This document shows, in pieces, positions 36,149-44,857 of a stretch of DNA of 52,735 bases (its first letter is position 1; every line of letters begins with the position of its first letter). The notes beneath the pieces were generated by a model. It made no database searches. It was not told the DNA's origin and saw only the letters and a program-made list of their open reading frames with translations. Position numbers and translations under genes: made by a program. The DNA is from Pelagibacteraceae bacterium AG-325-E08. GTDB taxonomy: Bacteria > Pseudomonadota > Alphaproteobacteria > Pelagibacterales > Pelagibacteraceae. The DNA lies in NCBI GenBank assembly GCA_003282985.1, contig QBYE01000007.1:1-52735 (forward strand). The letters run 5' to 3'.

Positions 36149-37264
36149 ATGAGTATAGATAAAATTATTGTAAATAGTTGGAATGAGTGGGATCCCTTAA
36201 AGCATGTAATAGTTGGTAAGGCAGATGGTGTTTGTATACCTGCCCCTGAGCCTGCATTAGATGCAAAAGTTCCTGAAGATTCTGATATGAAAGGGCAATT
36301 TGGTCCTAGAACTAAAGATACTGTAGATAAAGCAAATCAATTACTTGATGATTTCTCTAGTATGCTAACTAAGCGAGGTATAAAAGTAGATAGACCTTCA
36401 CCAATAAATTTTAATCAGAAAATATCAACTCCTGACTGGAAAGCTGAAAGCATGTTTGGCTGCATGCCACCAAGAGATGTTTTGTTAACTGTTGGAAATG
36501 AAATATTAGAGGCAACTATGAGTTATAGGTGTAGATGGTTTGAATACCTTTGTTATAGACCCCTTTTAAAAGAATATTATAATTCAGACACTAACATGAA
36601 ACATGAGTCTGCACCTAAACCAAGATTGACCGATGCAGATTATCGAAAAGATTATTTGTCTGATAAGATTGGAATTCAAAAAAGATTAAAATGGACTGAG
36701 GATAAATTCTTTGTAACAACTGAAGAAGAACCATTGTTCGATGCAGCAGATGTACTTAGATTTGGTAAAGACTTAATTGTTCAACATGGATTTACTACCA
36801 ATTTAAAAGGGATAGATTGGTTAAGACGTCATTTTGAAGATCATAGAGTCCATGCAGTAAACTTTCCAGGTGATCCATATCCAATTCATATAGATGCAAC
36901 TTTCACACCAATAAAAGAAGGATTAATTATAAACAATCCTCAAAGAAGACTTCCTAAAGAACAAAGAAAATTATTTGAAAAAAATGATTGGAAAATAATT
37001 GATGCAGCTCAACCAGCTCATAATGAGCCTCCACCACTTTGTTATTCATCAGTTTGGCTATCAATGAATGTTTTAGTTTTGGATTCAAAAACAGTTTGTG
37101 TAGAAAAAAGTGAAAAATATCAATCTGAACAATTAGATAAACTTGGCATGGAGGTAATCCCAGTGGATTTAAGAGATGCCTATGCTTTTGGTGGAGGGCT
37201 TCATTGCTGTACGGCAGATGTTCATAGAGAAGGTAAATTAAAAGACTATTTTCCTAACCAATAA
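36149..37264 (+). CDS. Glycine amidinotransferase-like enzyme (AGAT family)
   Basis: A 371-aa protein of the amidinotransferase fold. The active-site triad aligns with arginine:glycine amidinotransferase: Asp in 'EPLFDAADVLRFGKDLIVQ', H247 in 'PIHIDATFTPIKEGLIINNP' and nucleophile C353 in 'GGGLHCCTADVHREGKLKDY'. The opening 'NSWNEWDPLKHVIVGKADG' is also typical. AGAT moves the amidino group of arginine to an amine acceptor such as glycine (giving guanidinoacetate and ornithine). Acceptor identity here is unknown; in bacteria relatives also act in secondary metabolism. It is paired with an upstream EamA transporter. Composition matches its surroundings. Confidence 0.9.
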   Translation: MSIDKIIVNSWNEWDPLKHVIVGKADGVCIPAPEPALDAKVPEDSDMKGQFGPRTKDTVDKANQLLDDFSSMLTKRGIKVDRPSPINFNQKISTPDWKAESMFGCMPPRDVLLTVGNEILEATMSYRCRWFEYLCYRPLLKEYYNSDTNMKHESAPKPRLTDADYRKDYLSDKIGIQKRLKWTEDKFFVTTEEEPLFDAADVLRFGKDLIVQHGFTTNLKGIDWLRRHFEDHRVHAVNFPGDPYPIHIDATFTPIKEGLIINNPQRRLPKEQRKLFEKNDWKIIDAAQPAHNEPPPLCYSSVWLSMNVLVLDSKTVCVEKSEKYQSEQLDKLGMEVIPVDLRDAYAFGGGLHCCTADVHREGKLKDYFPNQ

Positions 37265-37267
37265 AGT

Positions 37268-37495
37268 CTAACTTGGGTTTTTTTTTAAAAACTCTATATA
37301 TTTTAAGATTTCTTCATATTTATCATCAGGGATATCTTTGTAACTAGAATCAAATTTATTTTTGATACAAATTGCTACATGAGCATATGGATTTCTCCCA
37401 TTAGGATGATTTGGGTGGTTTGGTAAACGACCCTGCAAATAATCACCTGTTTCCTGAATTATTTTCCACAATTTTTCAGCATTCTCTTTATTCAT
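37268..37495 (-). CDS. Small conserved-looking hypothetical protein
   Basis: A 75-aa protein without signal peptide or membrane segment. Its central part 'QGRLPNHPNHPNGRNPYAHV' has a distinctive repeated N-H-P element followed by 'AICIKNKFDSSYKD', and the C-terminal half is helical ('DKYEEILKYIEFLKKN'). I do not recognise the family. It is convergent with the amidinotransferase gene (3-nt gap) and lies 24 nt ahead of the coiled-coil gene's end region on the same strand. The non-random composition and a start close to genes on both sides argue that it is real. Confidence 0.6.
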   Translation of the reverse strand: MNKENAEKLWKIIQETGDYLQGRLPNHPNHPNGRNPYAHVAICIKNKFDSSYKDIPDDKYEEILKYIEFLKKNPS

Positions 37496-37519
37496 TTACT
37501 GAATTTAATTTGAAATTTT

Positions 37520-38245
37520 TTAGTGTTCTTTAGTTTTGTCTATATTAAAATTTTCTAAAGTTGAGGACATATTATTTTCTTTTTCCTCAAAAGCTCCCAA
37601 TTTTTCAAGTTCTTTTTGTTTAAGTCTTTGTTCTCTTAAATTCTCTCTATGTTCCTTAGCCTTCTGTTCACGGTCAAATTTTTCTTCCCACTCTTTAATT
37701 TTGATATACTCTAATTCTTTCTGTTTTGTTTCTTCTTCTTTGATTATTTTTAGAGCTCTTTCTTTTCTTCTCTTTTCCTTGAGTTCAAGATTTTTTTGTT
37801 CTTCTTCTCTAACTTTTAAATCAATATCTTTTCTATTCTGTTCTTCTTCTTTAGATTTTAGTTCTTTTTCTTTCGTTCTTAATTCTTTAGCAATCTGAAT
37901 TAAATCGTCGTCTTTTTTAATTAAACGATCAGCCTCTAATTTTTGTTTTTCATCTTTTGATTTGAATTCCTTTTCTTTCAATCTTAATTCATCCTCATTA
38001 AGTTTAATCCTATTACTTTCTTTGATTAATCGTTCTTCCCAAATTTTAAGATCTTTTCTTTCTCTTAAGATTTGACTTTTCTCTTCAAGTTTTTGCAGCT
38101 TGATAGTTTTTATTTTCTCAAGCTCTTTATTCTTTTTATAATTTGAAAGCACACTTCCAAAAGATTTTGAAGTTAAATTTGCTATTTTAGCTAACCCATT
38201 TTTTTTATGGGTATCCTTTATTCTTTTTTTTCGTTTTTTGACCAT
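37520..38245 (-). CDS. Lys/Glu-rich coiled-coil protein
   Basis: A 241-aa extremely charged protein. After a basic N-terminus ('VKKRKKRIKDTHKKNG') and the segment 'LAKIANLTSKSFGSVLSNYKK', residues from about 45 to 225 form one long predicted coiled coil. It contains imperfect repeats such as 'ELRLKEKEFKSKDEKQKLEA' and 'ELRTKEKELKSKEEEQNRKD'. It has no membrane segment. A structural or scaffold role is possible; function unknown. The opposite strand also carries a long open frame, which I regard as a consequence of the repetitive composition. Confidence 0.7.
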   Translation of the reverse strand: MVKKRKKRIKDTHKKNGLAKIANLTSKSFGSVLSNYKKNKELEKIKTIKLQKLEEKSQILRERKDLKIWEERLIKESNRIKLNEDELRLKEKEFKSKDEKQKLEADRLIKKDDDLIQIAKELRTKEKELKSKEEEQNRKDIDLKVREEEQKNLELKEKRRKERALKIIKEEETKQKELEYIKIKEWEEKFDREQKAKEHRENLREQRLKQKELEKLGAFEEKENNMSSTLENFNIDKTKEH

Positions 38246-38362
38246 TTTATAATTTAACTATTTCACTAGAGAAAATATTTTTTTTCAATAAGTTTTTTAT
38301 TAAATTTAATTTGGAACTGATTAAATTGGGTACAACCTGAAAGTGTTTTATTTTTAAAAAAA

Positions 38363-39658
38363 TTAATAATTTTTAATTTCTTCTGGGCTTTTTTCTGGTT
38401 CGTCAATTGGTTCTGTTGTTGGATTTAACTCAATTCCTGCAGGCGTAATTGTTGATGGCATAGCAACAAATTGTGAGTCTGGATTTTCTACAGTTTGTCT
38501 TACTCTCATTCTATAAATTCCAAAAACTCCTATAATTCCATGGAAGAAAAGAAGAAAAATAAAAAATCCATTTGGACCAACCACGTCCATGAATATTGAG
38601 CACAAAAATGGACCACTCATTGCTCCTAGTCCAAATACAAATTGAAGTCCTGCACCCGCTGCTACAAATTTTTCTTTTGGAATATAATCATTCGTATGTG
38701 CTAAAATTTGTGAAAACATAGGTAAACTACAAAAAGAAAAAAGAATTAAAAAAATATAAAACCAAGTTTTACTTGTTGCTAATCCATCTGGTAAATACAT
38801 TTGTCTTGAAACTAATATCGCAAGAAAAGCAAATGTAGATGCACCAAATGTAGAAATAACTATTACTTTTCTTCTATCATACAAGTCAGATATTTTTCCA
38901 ACTGGAAATTGAGATACCGCACCAGAGATTGCTAACAAAAATGTTACAATAGATATTTCAAGTATCGTAAAATTCATTGATGTTGCATATACCGCTAATA
39001 AAGTGAATAAAGCTGCTTGTATTGTTCCATAGAAGAAAGAGCTCACCATACCAAAAGGAGATACCTCATAAAGATCCATAAGTTTCATTGCTTTAATTTT
39101 TTTAAAGGTTGGTGGTTTTTTTTTAGTAAGCAAGATAGGAATTAGAGCAATTGAAGTAATTACTGATATCAAAATAAAAGGCTGAAAATTTTCTGGACTG
39201 CTAAAATTAAGAAGAAACATTCCAGTGCCCATCGAACCATATAAAATGACCATATATATTGATAGTACACTTCCTCTATTTTTATTTGTTGATCTATCAT
39301 TCAACCAACTCTCAGCAACCGTATAAATACAAACCATACTTATTCCTGTTAGAACTCTTAATAAAAACCAGATAAATGGATTAATTAAAATAGAGTGTAT
39401 CAAAATTACCAATGAAGCTAATGACGCAAAAGCTGCAAAGACTCTAATATGGCCAACTCTAGAAACAATGTTTGGAATGGTTGCTGCACCTATAAAATAT
39501 CCAACAAAATAGCCAGACATCATAAACCCAGTTGCTGTTAAACTAAATTCTTCTTGTACAGCTCTCACACCTAATAATGAGCTTTGAAAACCATAAGCCA
39601 TCATTAAGAAACCCATCCCTAAAAATAGCGCCCAAGAATTTTTTAAAACTTTATTCAT
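38363..39658 (-). CDS. MFS transporter (YcaD-like)
   Basis: A 431-aa, twelve-helix major facilitator. The N-terminal half reads 'FLMMAYGFQSSLLGVRAVQEEF' and 'GYFVGYFIGAATIPNIVSRVGHIRVFAAFA', including the loop 2-3 motif. 'ICTVAESWLNDRS'-like sequence ('CIYTVAESWLNDRSTNKNRG') follows helix 4, typical of the YcaD subgroup. The second half has 'QFPVGKISDLYDRRKVIV'. The C-terminal tail is hydrophilic and acidic. Substrate unknown. It lies 58 nt behind an EamA gene on the same strand. Confidence 0.9.
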   Translation of the reverse strand: MNKVLKNSWALFLGMGFLMMAYGFQSSLLGVRAVQEEFSLTATGFMMSGYFVGYFIGAATIPNIVSRVGHIRVFAAFASLASLVILIHSILINPFIWFLLRVLTGISMVCIYTVAESWLNDRSTNKNRGSVLSIYMVILYGSMGTGMFLLNFSSPENFQPFILISVITSIALIPILLTKKKPPTFKKIKAMKLMDLYEVSPFGMVSSFFYGTIQAALFTLLAVYATSMNFTILEISIVTFLLAISGAVSQFPVGKISDLYDRRKVIVISTFGASTFAFLAILVSRQMYLPDGLATSKTWFYIFLILFSFCSLPMFSQILAHTNDYIPKEKFVAAGAGLQFVFGLGAMSGPFLCSIFMDVVGPNGFFIFLLFFHGIIGVFGIYRMRVRQTVENPDSQFVAMPSTITPAGIELNPTTEPIDEPEKSPEEIKNY

Positions 39659-39716
39659 AAAAACCGATGTAACTATTCGCGATCTATTATTAAATCAAGT
39701 CTTAATTGTGACAAGC

Positions 39717-40577
39717 TTATGAATTTCTAAGCTTTAAAAATGAATGAGTAGCGATTGTGATAATTATAACCGCACCTCCATAAAGTGTCTCAACACTTGG
39801 CTGTTCTTTAATTATCATCCAAACCCATATTGGACCTATAATTGTCTCTAATAAGAAAAATAAATTAACCTCTGCAGCTGGTATAAATCTTGGGGCTATT
39901 GTGACTAATACAAAAGGTATAGCAACACATAGAATACACATTAAAGGGACAATAATTAAATCTTTATTTTCAAGAACAAAACTTTCAATGAAAAATAGAG
40001 CAAAAGTGGCTACAAATAATTTACCCACTACAGCTGCGGGCACTAAATTTTTAGATTTCGCCGAACGAATTGTTACTGCTCCAACAGCTAGTCCAATAGC
40101 CGTGATAAATCCTAAAATATCTCCATAGAAATTTCCTAATTTTAAAGAGTCAGAAAAAATATAAATTATTGCAATAAATGTAATAATAATAGAAATCCAT
40201 GTTTTTTTATCTGGAGGTTCTTTTAAAAAAATTGCCCCAAGAATAGCTGACAACATCGGAGCCGTAGCAATCATGACTAAAGTATTTGCCACATTAGTAT
40301 TTTGTATTGAAACAACAAAAGTAATATTTGTTATACTAAACGTTCCAACATAAATTAATCCATGATACCCACTAGATAAAAGAATCTTAAAAAAATTTAA
40401 TTTATAAATTATCAGCATACCTAAAAAAACTGTAAAAAAAGGGATAATACCTCTATAAAAAACTAGCCCCCAAGTATCTACATTTGAAAGTCTTATAAAT
40501 AAAGAGTCTGGAGTGATAAAAATTACTGCAATAAACGCAAGTAAAGAGCCTTTCTGCTGATCAGTTAAATTGTTCAA
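39717..40577 (-). CDS. EamA/DMT-family transporter, coupled to gshB
   Basis: A 286-aa, ten-helix membrane protein with two EamA repeats ('FITPDSLFIRLSNVDTWGLVFYRGIIPFF' in the first; 'AAEVNLFFLLETIIGPIWVWMIIKEQPS' in the second). Its start overlaps the gshB stop by 4 nt, so it is translated with the glutathione genes. Export or import of a thiol, dipeptide or related metabolite is therefore a reasonable but untested idea. Confidence 0.9.
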   Translation of the reverse strand: MNNLTDQQKGSLLAFIAVIFITPDSLFIRLSNVDTWGLVFYRGIIPFFTVFLGMLIIYKLNFFKILLSSGYHGLIYVGTFSITNITFVVSIQNTNVANTLVMIATAPMLSAILGAIFLKEPPDKKTWISIIITFIAIIYIFSDSLKLGNFYGDILGFITAIGLAVGAVTIRSAKSKNLVPAAVVGKLFVATFALFFIESFVLENKDLIIVPLMCILCVAIPFVLVTIAPRFIPAAEVNLFFLLETIIGPIWVWMIIKEQPSVETLYGGAVIIITIATHSFLKLRNS

Positions 40578-41500
40578 GCTTTAAGTTCTTTCCAAAATGT
40601 TTTGGCTAAATTAATTTTTGTTAAATCGTAATAAGTTTTTAACCCAGTAGGCGATGTAACATTGATATCACCATTTAGTTTTTGATCAATAAAATCTATT
40701 CCAGCAAAAAAAATATTTTCTTTTTTTAGATCATTAGCAACCAGTTTTGATATTTTCTTTTCTTCTTTAGTCATTTTTGTATTGATTGGTTTGGCTCCTT
40801 TGCTCATATTACTTAAAAAAGAACCTTTTTTTGGAACTCTTGATATTGCACCTACAATTTTACCATTAATTAAAAAAACTCTTTTATCTCCAAGTATTAT
40901 TTTTGGTAAATATTTTTGACAACTTATGTGGTCATGTTTTTTTATAAACTTTTTAATGAACTTTAAATCAAATTTTTTTAATAAATGAATATTATTTCCA
41001 CTATAACTATTGATAGGTTTTAATATAACTTTTTTGTTTTTTTTAAAAAAACTTTTTATTTCATTAATATTTTGAGTAAAAATAGTGTTAGGCATAAATT
41101 TTTGATATTTAGCAGAATAAAGTTTTTCAGATATACTTCTAATTGATGATGGATCATTAACAATTCTTACCTTAGTTTTAATTGAATCTAAAATGTGAGT
41201 TGTTGAAATATACTCCAGATTAAATGGAGGGTCCTGTCTTATTAAGATAAACTTACATTTTGTAAGATCTAACTTTTGTTTTTTTATTATTTTAAAAAAC
41301 TTTTTTTGTTTATATGTAAACTTAATAAAAAACCCTTCAGCTATGACTTTAGAATTAATTATAGATAGATTTTTAGGATCATAATAAAATATTCTGTAAT
41401 TTTTATTTTGAATTTCGTTTGCTAAAAAAATACTTGTATCAGTTATTGGGTTAAGTTTTGAGGGATGATTACCTTGGATAGCAACAATATTATTTGTCAT
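40574..41500 (-). CDS. gshB: Glutathione synthetase
   Basis: An ATP-grasp enzyme joining gamma-glutamylcysteine and glycine. The roughly 308-aa protein has 'CKFILIRQDPPFNLEYISTTHILD' (the GshB 'RkDPPfD..Yi.tT..L' motif), 'VNDPSSIRSISEKLYSAKY', 'KKVILKPINSYSGNNI' (ATP-binding Lys), 'QKYLPKI..GDKRVFLINGKIVGAISRVP' and the metal site 'FFAGIDFIDQKLNGDINVTSPTG'. I use the ATG at 41500; another at 41509 would add three residues. Either start overlaps the 3' end of gshA, so the pair is coupled. Confidence 0.94.
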   Translation of the reverse strand: MTNNIVAIQGNHPSKLNPITDTSIFLANEIQNKNYRIFYYDPKNLSIINSKVIAEGFFIKFTYKQKKFFKIIKKQKLDLTKCKFILIRQDPPFNLEYISTTHILDSIKTKVRIVNDPSSIRSISEKLYSAKYQKFMPNTIFTQNINEIKSFFKKNKKVILKPINSYSGNNIHLLKKFDLKFIKKFIKKHDHISCQKYLPKIILGDKRVFLINGKIVGAISRVPKKGSFLSNMSKGAKPINTKMTKEEKKISKLVANDLKKENIFFAGIDFIDQKLNGDINVTSPTGLKTYYDLTKINLAKTFWKELKA

Positions 41501-42785
41501 ACAATTCATTTAAATCTTCATTTTTAGAAAATTTACTAATCATATGATCTGCGTTTGTTTTTTTATTATCAATTACTTTCTGTAAGTGATTGAGAAATAA
41601 AGTTTCATTTTTTTTACTTTTGTTAAGTAAGTCTCTATTTTCTAAACCCTTTTTAGATAAATTTAATAAGTGCGAGGCCCAGTAAAGAAGGTCTTTACCC
41701 ATTAATTGAGTATTAAATCCTTTCTTAGGAGCTTCTAAATAAGCATTGATTATTTTATTTTTATCCCATTTAGATATCAATTCATAAACCTCATCAAGAT
41801 TACCATACAGCATTCCAACATTAAAAGCAGGACCTGAACATAAACAATCCCACCCACATGTATCCATTGATCTAAGTTCTATATACTTTTTTAATCTATT
41901 CTCTGTGAAAATTGTACTAAGATGAGTAGATAAATCATTTTCATTCGGCAAACGATTTTCAATCTCTTTAATTTTACCATTCATAAAATCTTTAAATAAA
42001 TATTTTTTTCCAGAAATATAATTTTCTTTTTCTTGAATAAATAAAATTGGAAAATTCATGACAAATTCAGCATATTTTTCAAAATTTAAATTTTCAAAAA
42101 AAACTTTTGGTAATCCACCTCTGGATGTATTTTGCCAAACTTTAGATCGGTATGATAAATAATTACTATTTTGTTTTTCTTTAATTGAAGAATTGGCAAA
42201 TAAAGCAATTGTAATTGGAACGATTGAATTAACAATTTTAAATTTTTTAATAAAATCTTGTTCTGAATTGTAATCGATATTGAGTTGGGTTCCACAAGTT
42301 CGATACATCATATCAAGACTTAACTCACCTCCCTCTGGCATATCTTTTGTCATTAATTCGTATCTTTTTTTTGGATTGTTAGGAACCTCATTAAGTTTTG
42401 AAATTGGATCAAACCCTGCACTTACGATCTTAATACCTATTTTTTTTGTTACTTGTCTTAGCTCAAACAAATAATCATGTGACTCAGCACATGCTTCATG
42501 GATATTATTTAATTTATCCCCAGATAGTTCAATTTGATTTCCTGGCTCAAGAGTAATGTTTTTACCACCTTTGTTTAAACCAATTATATTTCCTTTTTCT
42601 AAAACTGGATGCCAGCCAAACTCAAGTAAAGCTGTAAACATTTCCTTTATTTTAAAGTAATTTACTCTTTTATTATTATCATTATTAAATAGAAATTTTT
42701 CATGCTCAATCCCAATTTTAAAATTTTTAGTTTCCTTAATACCAGTTTTAAAATATTCTATTATTTGTTCTTTGGATGAGATCAT
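41490..42785 (-). CDS. gshA: Glutamate--cysteine ligase (plant/alphaproteobacterial type)
   Basis: First enzyme of glutathione synthesis, 431 aa. It belongs to the class shared by alphaproteobacteria and plants: 'KIGIEHEKFLFNNDN', 'NITLEPGNQIELSGDKLNNIHEAC', 'MYRTCGTQLNIDYNSEQDFIKK', 'WQNTSRGGLPKVFFE', 'STIFTENRLKKYIELRSMDTC' and 'MGKDLLYWA' are all typical. The glutamate-rich N-terminal strand provides Mg2+/ATP ligands. It lies 30 nt behind the HD-domain gene on the minus strand and overlaps gshB, within the probable cvpA-purF-HD-gshA-gshB-EamA transcript. Confidence 0.94.
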   Translation of the reverse strand: MISSKEQIIEYFKTGIKETKNFKIGIEHEKFLFNNDNNKRVNYFKIKEMFTALLEFGWHPVLEKGNIIGLNKGGKNITLEPGNQIELSGDKLNNIHEACAESHDYLFELRQVTKKIGIKIVSAGFDPISKLNEVPNNPKKRYELMTKDMPEGGELSLDMMYRTCGTQLNIDYNSEQDFIKKFKIVNSIVPITIALFANSSIKEKQNSNYLSYRSKVWQNTSRGGLPKVFFENLNFEKYAEFVMNFPILFIQEKENYISGKKYLFKDFMNGKIKEIENRLPNENDLSTHLSTIFTENRLKKYIELRSMDTCGWDCLCSGPAFNVGMLYGNLDEVYELISKWDKNKIINAYLEAPKKGFNTQLMGKDLLYWASHLLNLSKKGLENRDLLNKSKKNETLFLNHLQKVIDNKKTNADHMISKFSKNEDLNELYDK

Positions 42786-42815
42786 TAGATATTAAATAGT
42801 ACTTTATTATTAGAT

Positions 42816-43373
42816 TTAAAGTAAAGAATACGGCTTTCTAGAAAAAATTTTTTTTACTATTGGTCTAAAGAACTCCAATGGCAATGATTTATAATTAGGA
42901 TCAAATGAATTTTGATCATATTTTTCACAAAAATTGATTGTGTCATTATAATATTTGTGATCTTTATAATCATCCCTTTTATTTCTATTTCCACCTAAAT
43001 GATGGGCATAATAATACATCTGAAATTCTCCATGTTTTTCTATTATCCAATGAGTTTTTTCTGAAACATATGGTTTAAGAATTGATGCAGCATATTCAGA
43101 ATGATTCATAGGGGCGAGTTCATCTCCAATATCATGTAATAAAGCTGCAACAACCATTTCTTCACTCTCACCATTATTATAGGCTCTTGTTGCACTTTGA
43201 AGTGAATGTTCTAATCTTGATATCTGGTAACCTTCTAATGTTTCAGTAAGATTAGACATAAAATCTAATATTCTATCTGAGGTTTTGTTAGCAAAATCTT
43301 TTTCATGTTTATCTAAAAAAAGATAATCATCCTTAGTTCCATTTTTCATTTCTGTAAAACTTACTTTTTTCAT
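42816..43373 (-). CDS. HD-domain protein, possible mixed-valent diiron oxygenase (PhnZ/TmpB-like)
   Basis: A 185-aa HD-fold protein. Metal-ligand candidates are H56 in 'SRLEHSLQSATRA', H80-D81 in 'ALLHDIGDEL', H91 in 'NHSEYAA', H114 in 'IIEKHGEFQMYYYAHHLGG' and a late Asp (D153 or D158). A Tyr (Y49 in 'EGYQIS') lies just before the first His, as in PhnZ-type oxygenases, and short size plus the 'LeHxLQxA' segment fit the 'predicted HD phosphohydrolase' group (COG4341) that includes PhnZ and TmpB. Those oxidise hydroxy-phosphonates. A plain phosphohydrolase remains possible. It starts 2 nt after purF and precedes gshA. Confidence 0.7.
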   Translation of the reverse strand: MKKVSFTEMKNGTKDDYLFLDKHEKDFANKTSDRILDFMSNLTETLEGYQISRLEHSLQSATRAYNNGESEEMVVAALLHDIGDELAPMNHSEYAASILKPYVSEKTHWIIEKHGEFQMYYYAHHLGGNRNKRDDYKDHKYYNDTINFCEKYDQNSFDPNYKSLPLEFFRPIVKKIFSRKPYSLL

Positions 43374-43375
43374 TT

Positions 43376-44857
43376 TTAGTTGTTTGACGCTGTACTCAAT
43401 AATGATAATTGTGTTATTTTACTGTCACCTAATTCATCAACTGGTTTTACAGGATAATCCCCTGTAAAATAATGATCTGTTAGTTGTGGATAAGTTTCAT
43501 TTCTTTTCTCAAAACCAATAGCTCTATACAAACCATCTATTGATAAAAACTTTAAAGATTTAGCACCGATATACTCTCTTATTTCATCATTTGATTTATT
43601 TGCCGCAAGTAATTCTTTTTTTGTAGGTGTATCAACTCCATAAAAATCTGGATATCTTATTTCCGGGCAAGCTATTCTTACATGAACTTCTTTTGCTCCT
43701 GCATCGTATAACATTTTTACGATCTTGTGTGATGTAGTTCCTCTCACAAGAGAGTCATCAATAAGAATTATCTTCTTATTTTTTATTGTAGTTTCATTCG
43801 CATTTAATTTAAGTTTAACACCTAAACTTCTAATTTTTTGACTTGGTTCGATAAAAGTTCTACCAACATAGTGATTTCTTATTAAACCATGTTCAAAATT
43901 AATATTTAAATTTTGCGCAAATCCTAAAGCTGCAGCATTTCCTGAGTCTGGTACTGGAACTACTATATCGGCTTTAATGTCATTTTCTTTAGCAAGTTCT
44001 TTTCCTAAGTTTTTTCTGTGTTCATAAGCAGTTTTATTATCTATTAGGCTATCTGGTCTAGCAAAATAAATATATTCAAAAACACATGGTCTGACTTTTT
44101 TTGGAGGGAAGGGCTTAATACTTTTCAATTCATTGTTTTCTATTAAAACAATTTCTCCATTTTCAACTTCTCTTAAAAACTTTGCACCAATAATATCTAA
44201 AGCACATGTTTCAGATGCTAATACATAGCTACTTCCTAATTTACCGATTACCAGTGGTCTAATTCCATAAGGATCTCTTACTCCAATTAAAGAGCTCTGA
44301 GTCAACATTACCAAAGCATAACCACCTTGTATTTGAAATATAGCATCAACAACTTTATCTATTGTTTTTGGTCTTTTAGATTTAGCAATTAGCTGCACAA
44401 TTGTTTCAGTATCTGAAGTGGTATAAAAAATAGCTCCATCTTCAACTAACTTATTTCTGAGTGAAATTGAATTTGTTAAGTTTCCATTATGAGCCACACC
44501 AATACCACCCGCATTTGTGTCAGCAAAAAAAGGCTGAATATTTCTAAGAGTATTATTACCAGTTGTACTATAACGATTGTGACCAATTGCATAACTACCC
44601 TTTAAATTATTAAGAACTTTTTCTTTATTAAAGTTGTCACCAACTAACCCAAATCTTTTTTCTGAATAATATTTTTTTCCATCAAATGAAACAATTCCAC
44701 ATCCTTCTTGTCCTCTGTGTTGTAGAGCATGAAGACCAAGAGCAGTTAATGCAGCAGCATCCTTAGCATTACTAATACCGAATACACCACATTCTTCTTT
44801 TAATTTAGGATCAAAGTTCTTCAATTTTTTCTTTTGAATCTTGATATGTTTTTTCAT
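43376..44857 (-). CDS. purF: Amidophosphoribosyltransferase
   Basis: First committed step of purine synthesis: PRPP plus glutamine to phosphoribosylamine. The 493-aa chain has an N-terminal extension of 22 residues before the nucleophile Cys in 'EECGVFGISNAKDAAALT' (C23), implying propeptide removal as in the Bacillus-type enzyme. It continues 'HALQHRGQEGCGIVSFDGKK', 'GHNRYSTTG' and 'GVAHNGNLTN', and has the PRPP-binding 'KIILIDDSLVRGTTSHKIV'. The ATG lies 47 nt inside cvpA; a TTG 12 codons in would shorten the overlap. It is followed by the HD gene after 2 nt. Confidence 0.97.
   Translation of the reverse strand: MKKHIKIQKKKLKNFDPKLKEECGVFGISNAKDAAALTALGLHALQHRGQEGCGIVSFDGKKYYSEKRFGLVGDNFNKEKVLNNLKGSYAIGHNRYSTTGNNTLRNIQPFFADTNAGGIGVAHNGNLTNSISLRNKLVEDGAIFYTTSDTETIVQLIAKSKRPKTIDKVVDAIFQIQGGYALVMLTQSSLIGVRDPYGIRPLVIGKLGSSYVLASETCALDIIGAKFLREVENGEIVLIENNELKSIKPFPPKKVRPCVFEYIYFARPDSLIDNKTAYEHRKNLGKELAKENDIKADIVVPVPDSGNAAALGFAQNLNINFEHGLIRNHYVGRTFIEPSQKIRSLGVKLKLNANETTIKNKKIILIDDSLVRGTTSHKIVKMLYDAGAKEVHVRIACPEIRYPDFYGVDTPTKKELLAANKSNDEIREYIGAKSLKFLSIDGLYRAIGFEKRNETYPQLTDHYFTGDYPVKPVDELGDSKITQLSLLSTASNN

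Noticed and set aside
36149..37264. Recent horizontal transfer of the amidinotransferase gene
   Set aside because: Its base composition and codon choice look like those of the neighbours, and no flanking repeats or mobility genes are present; transfer, if any, is old.
37536..37898. A 120-codon Ser/Phe-rich open frame on the plus strand
   Set aside because: It is the antisense of the Lys/Glu-rich coiled-coil gene; AAA/GAA codon repeats automatically give Phe/Ser-rich open frames on the other strand.
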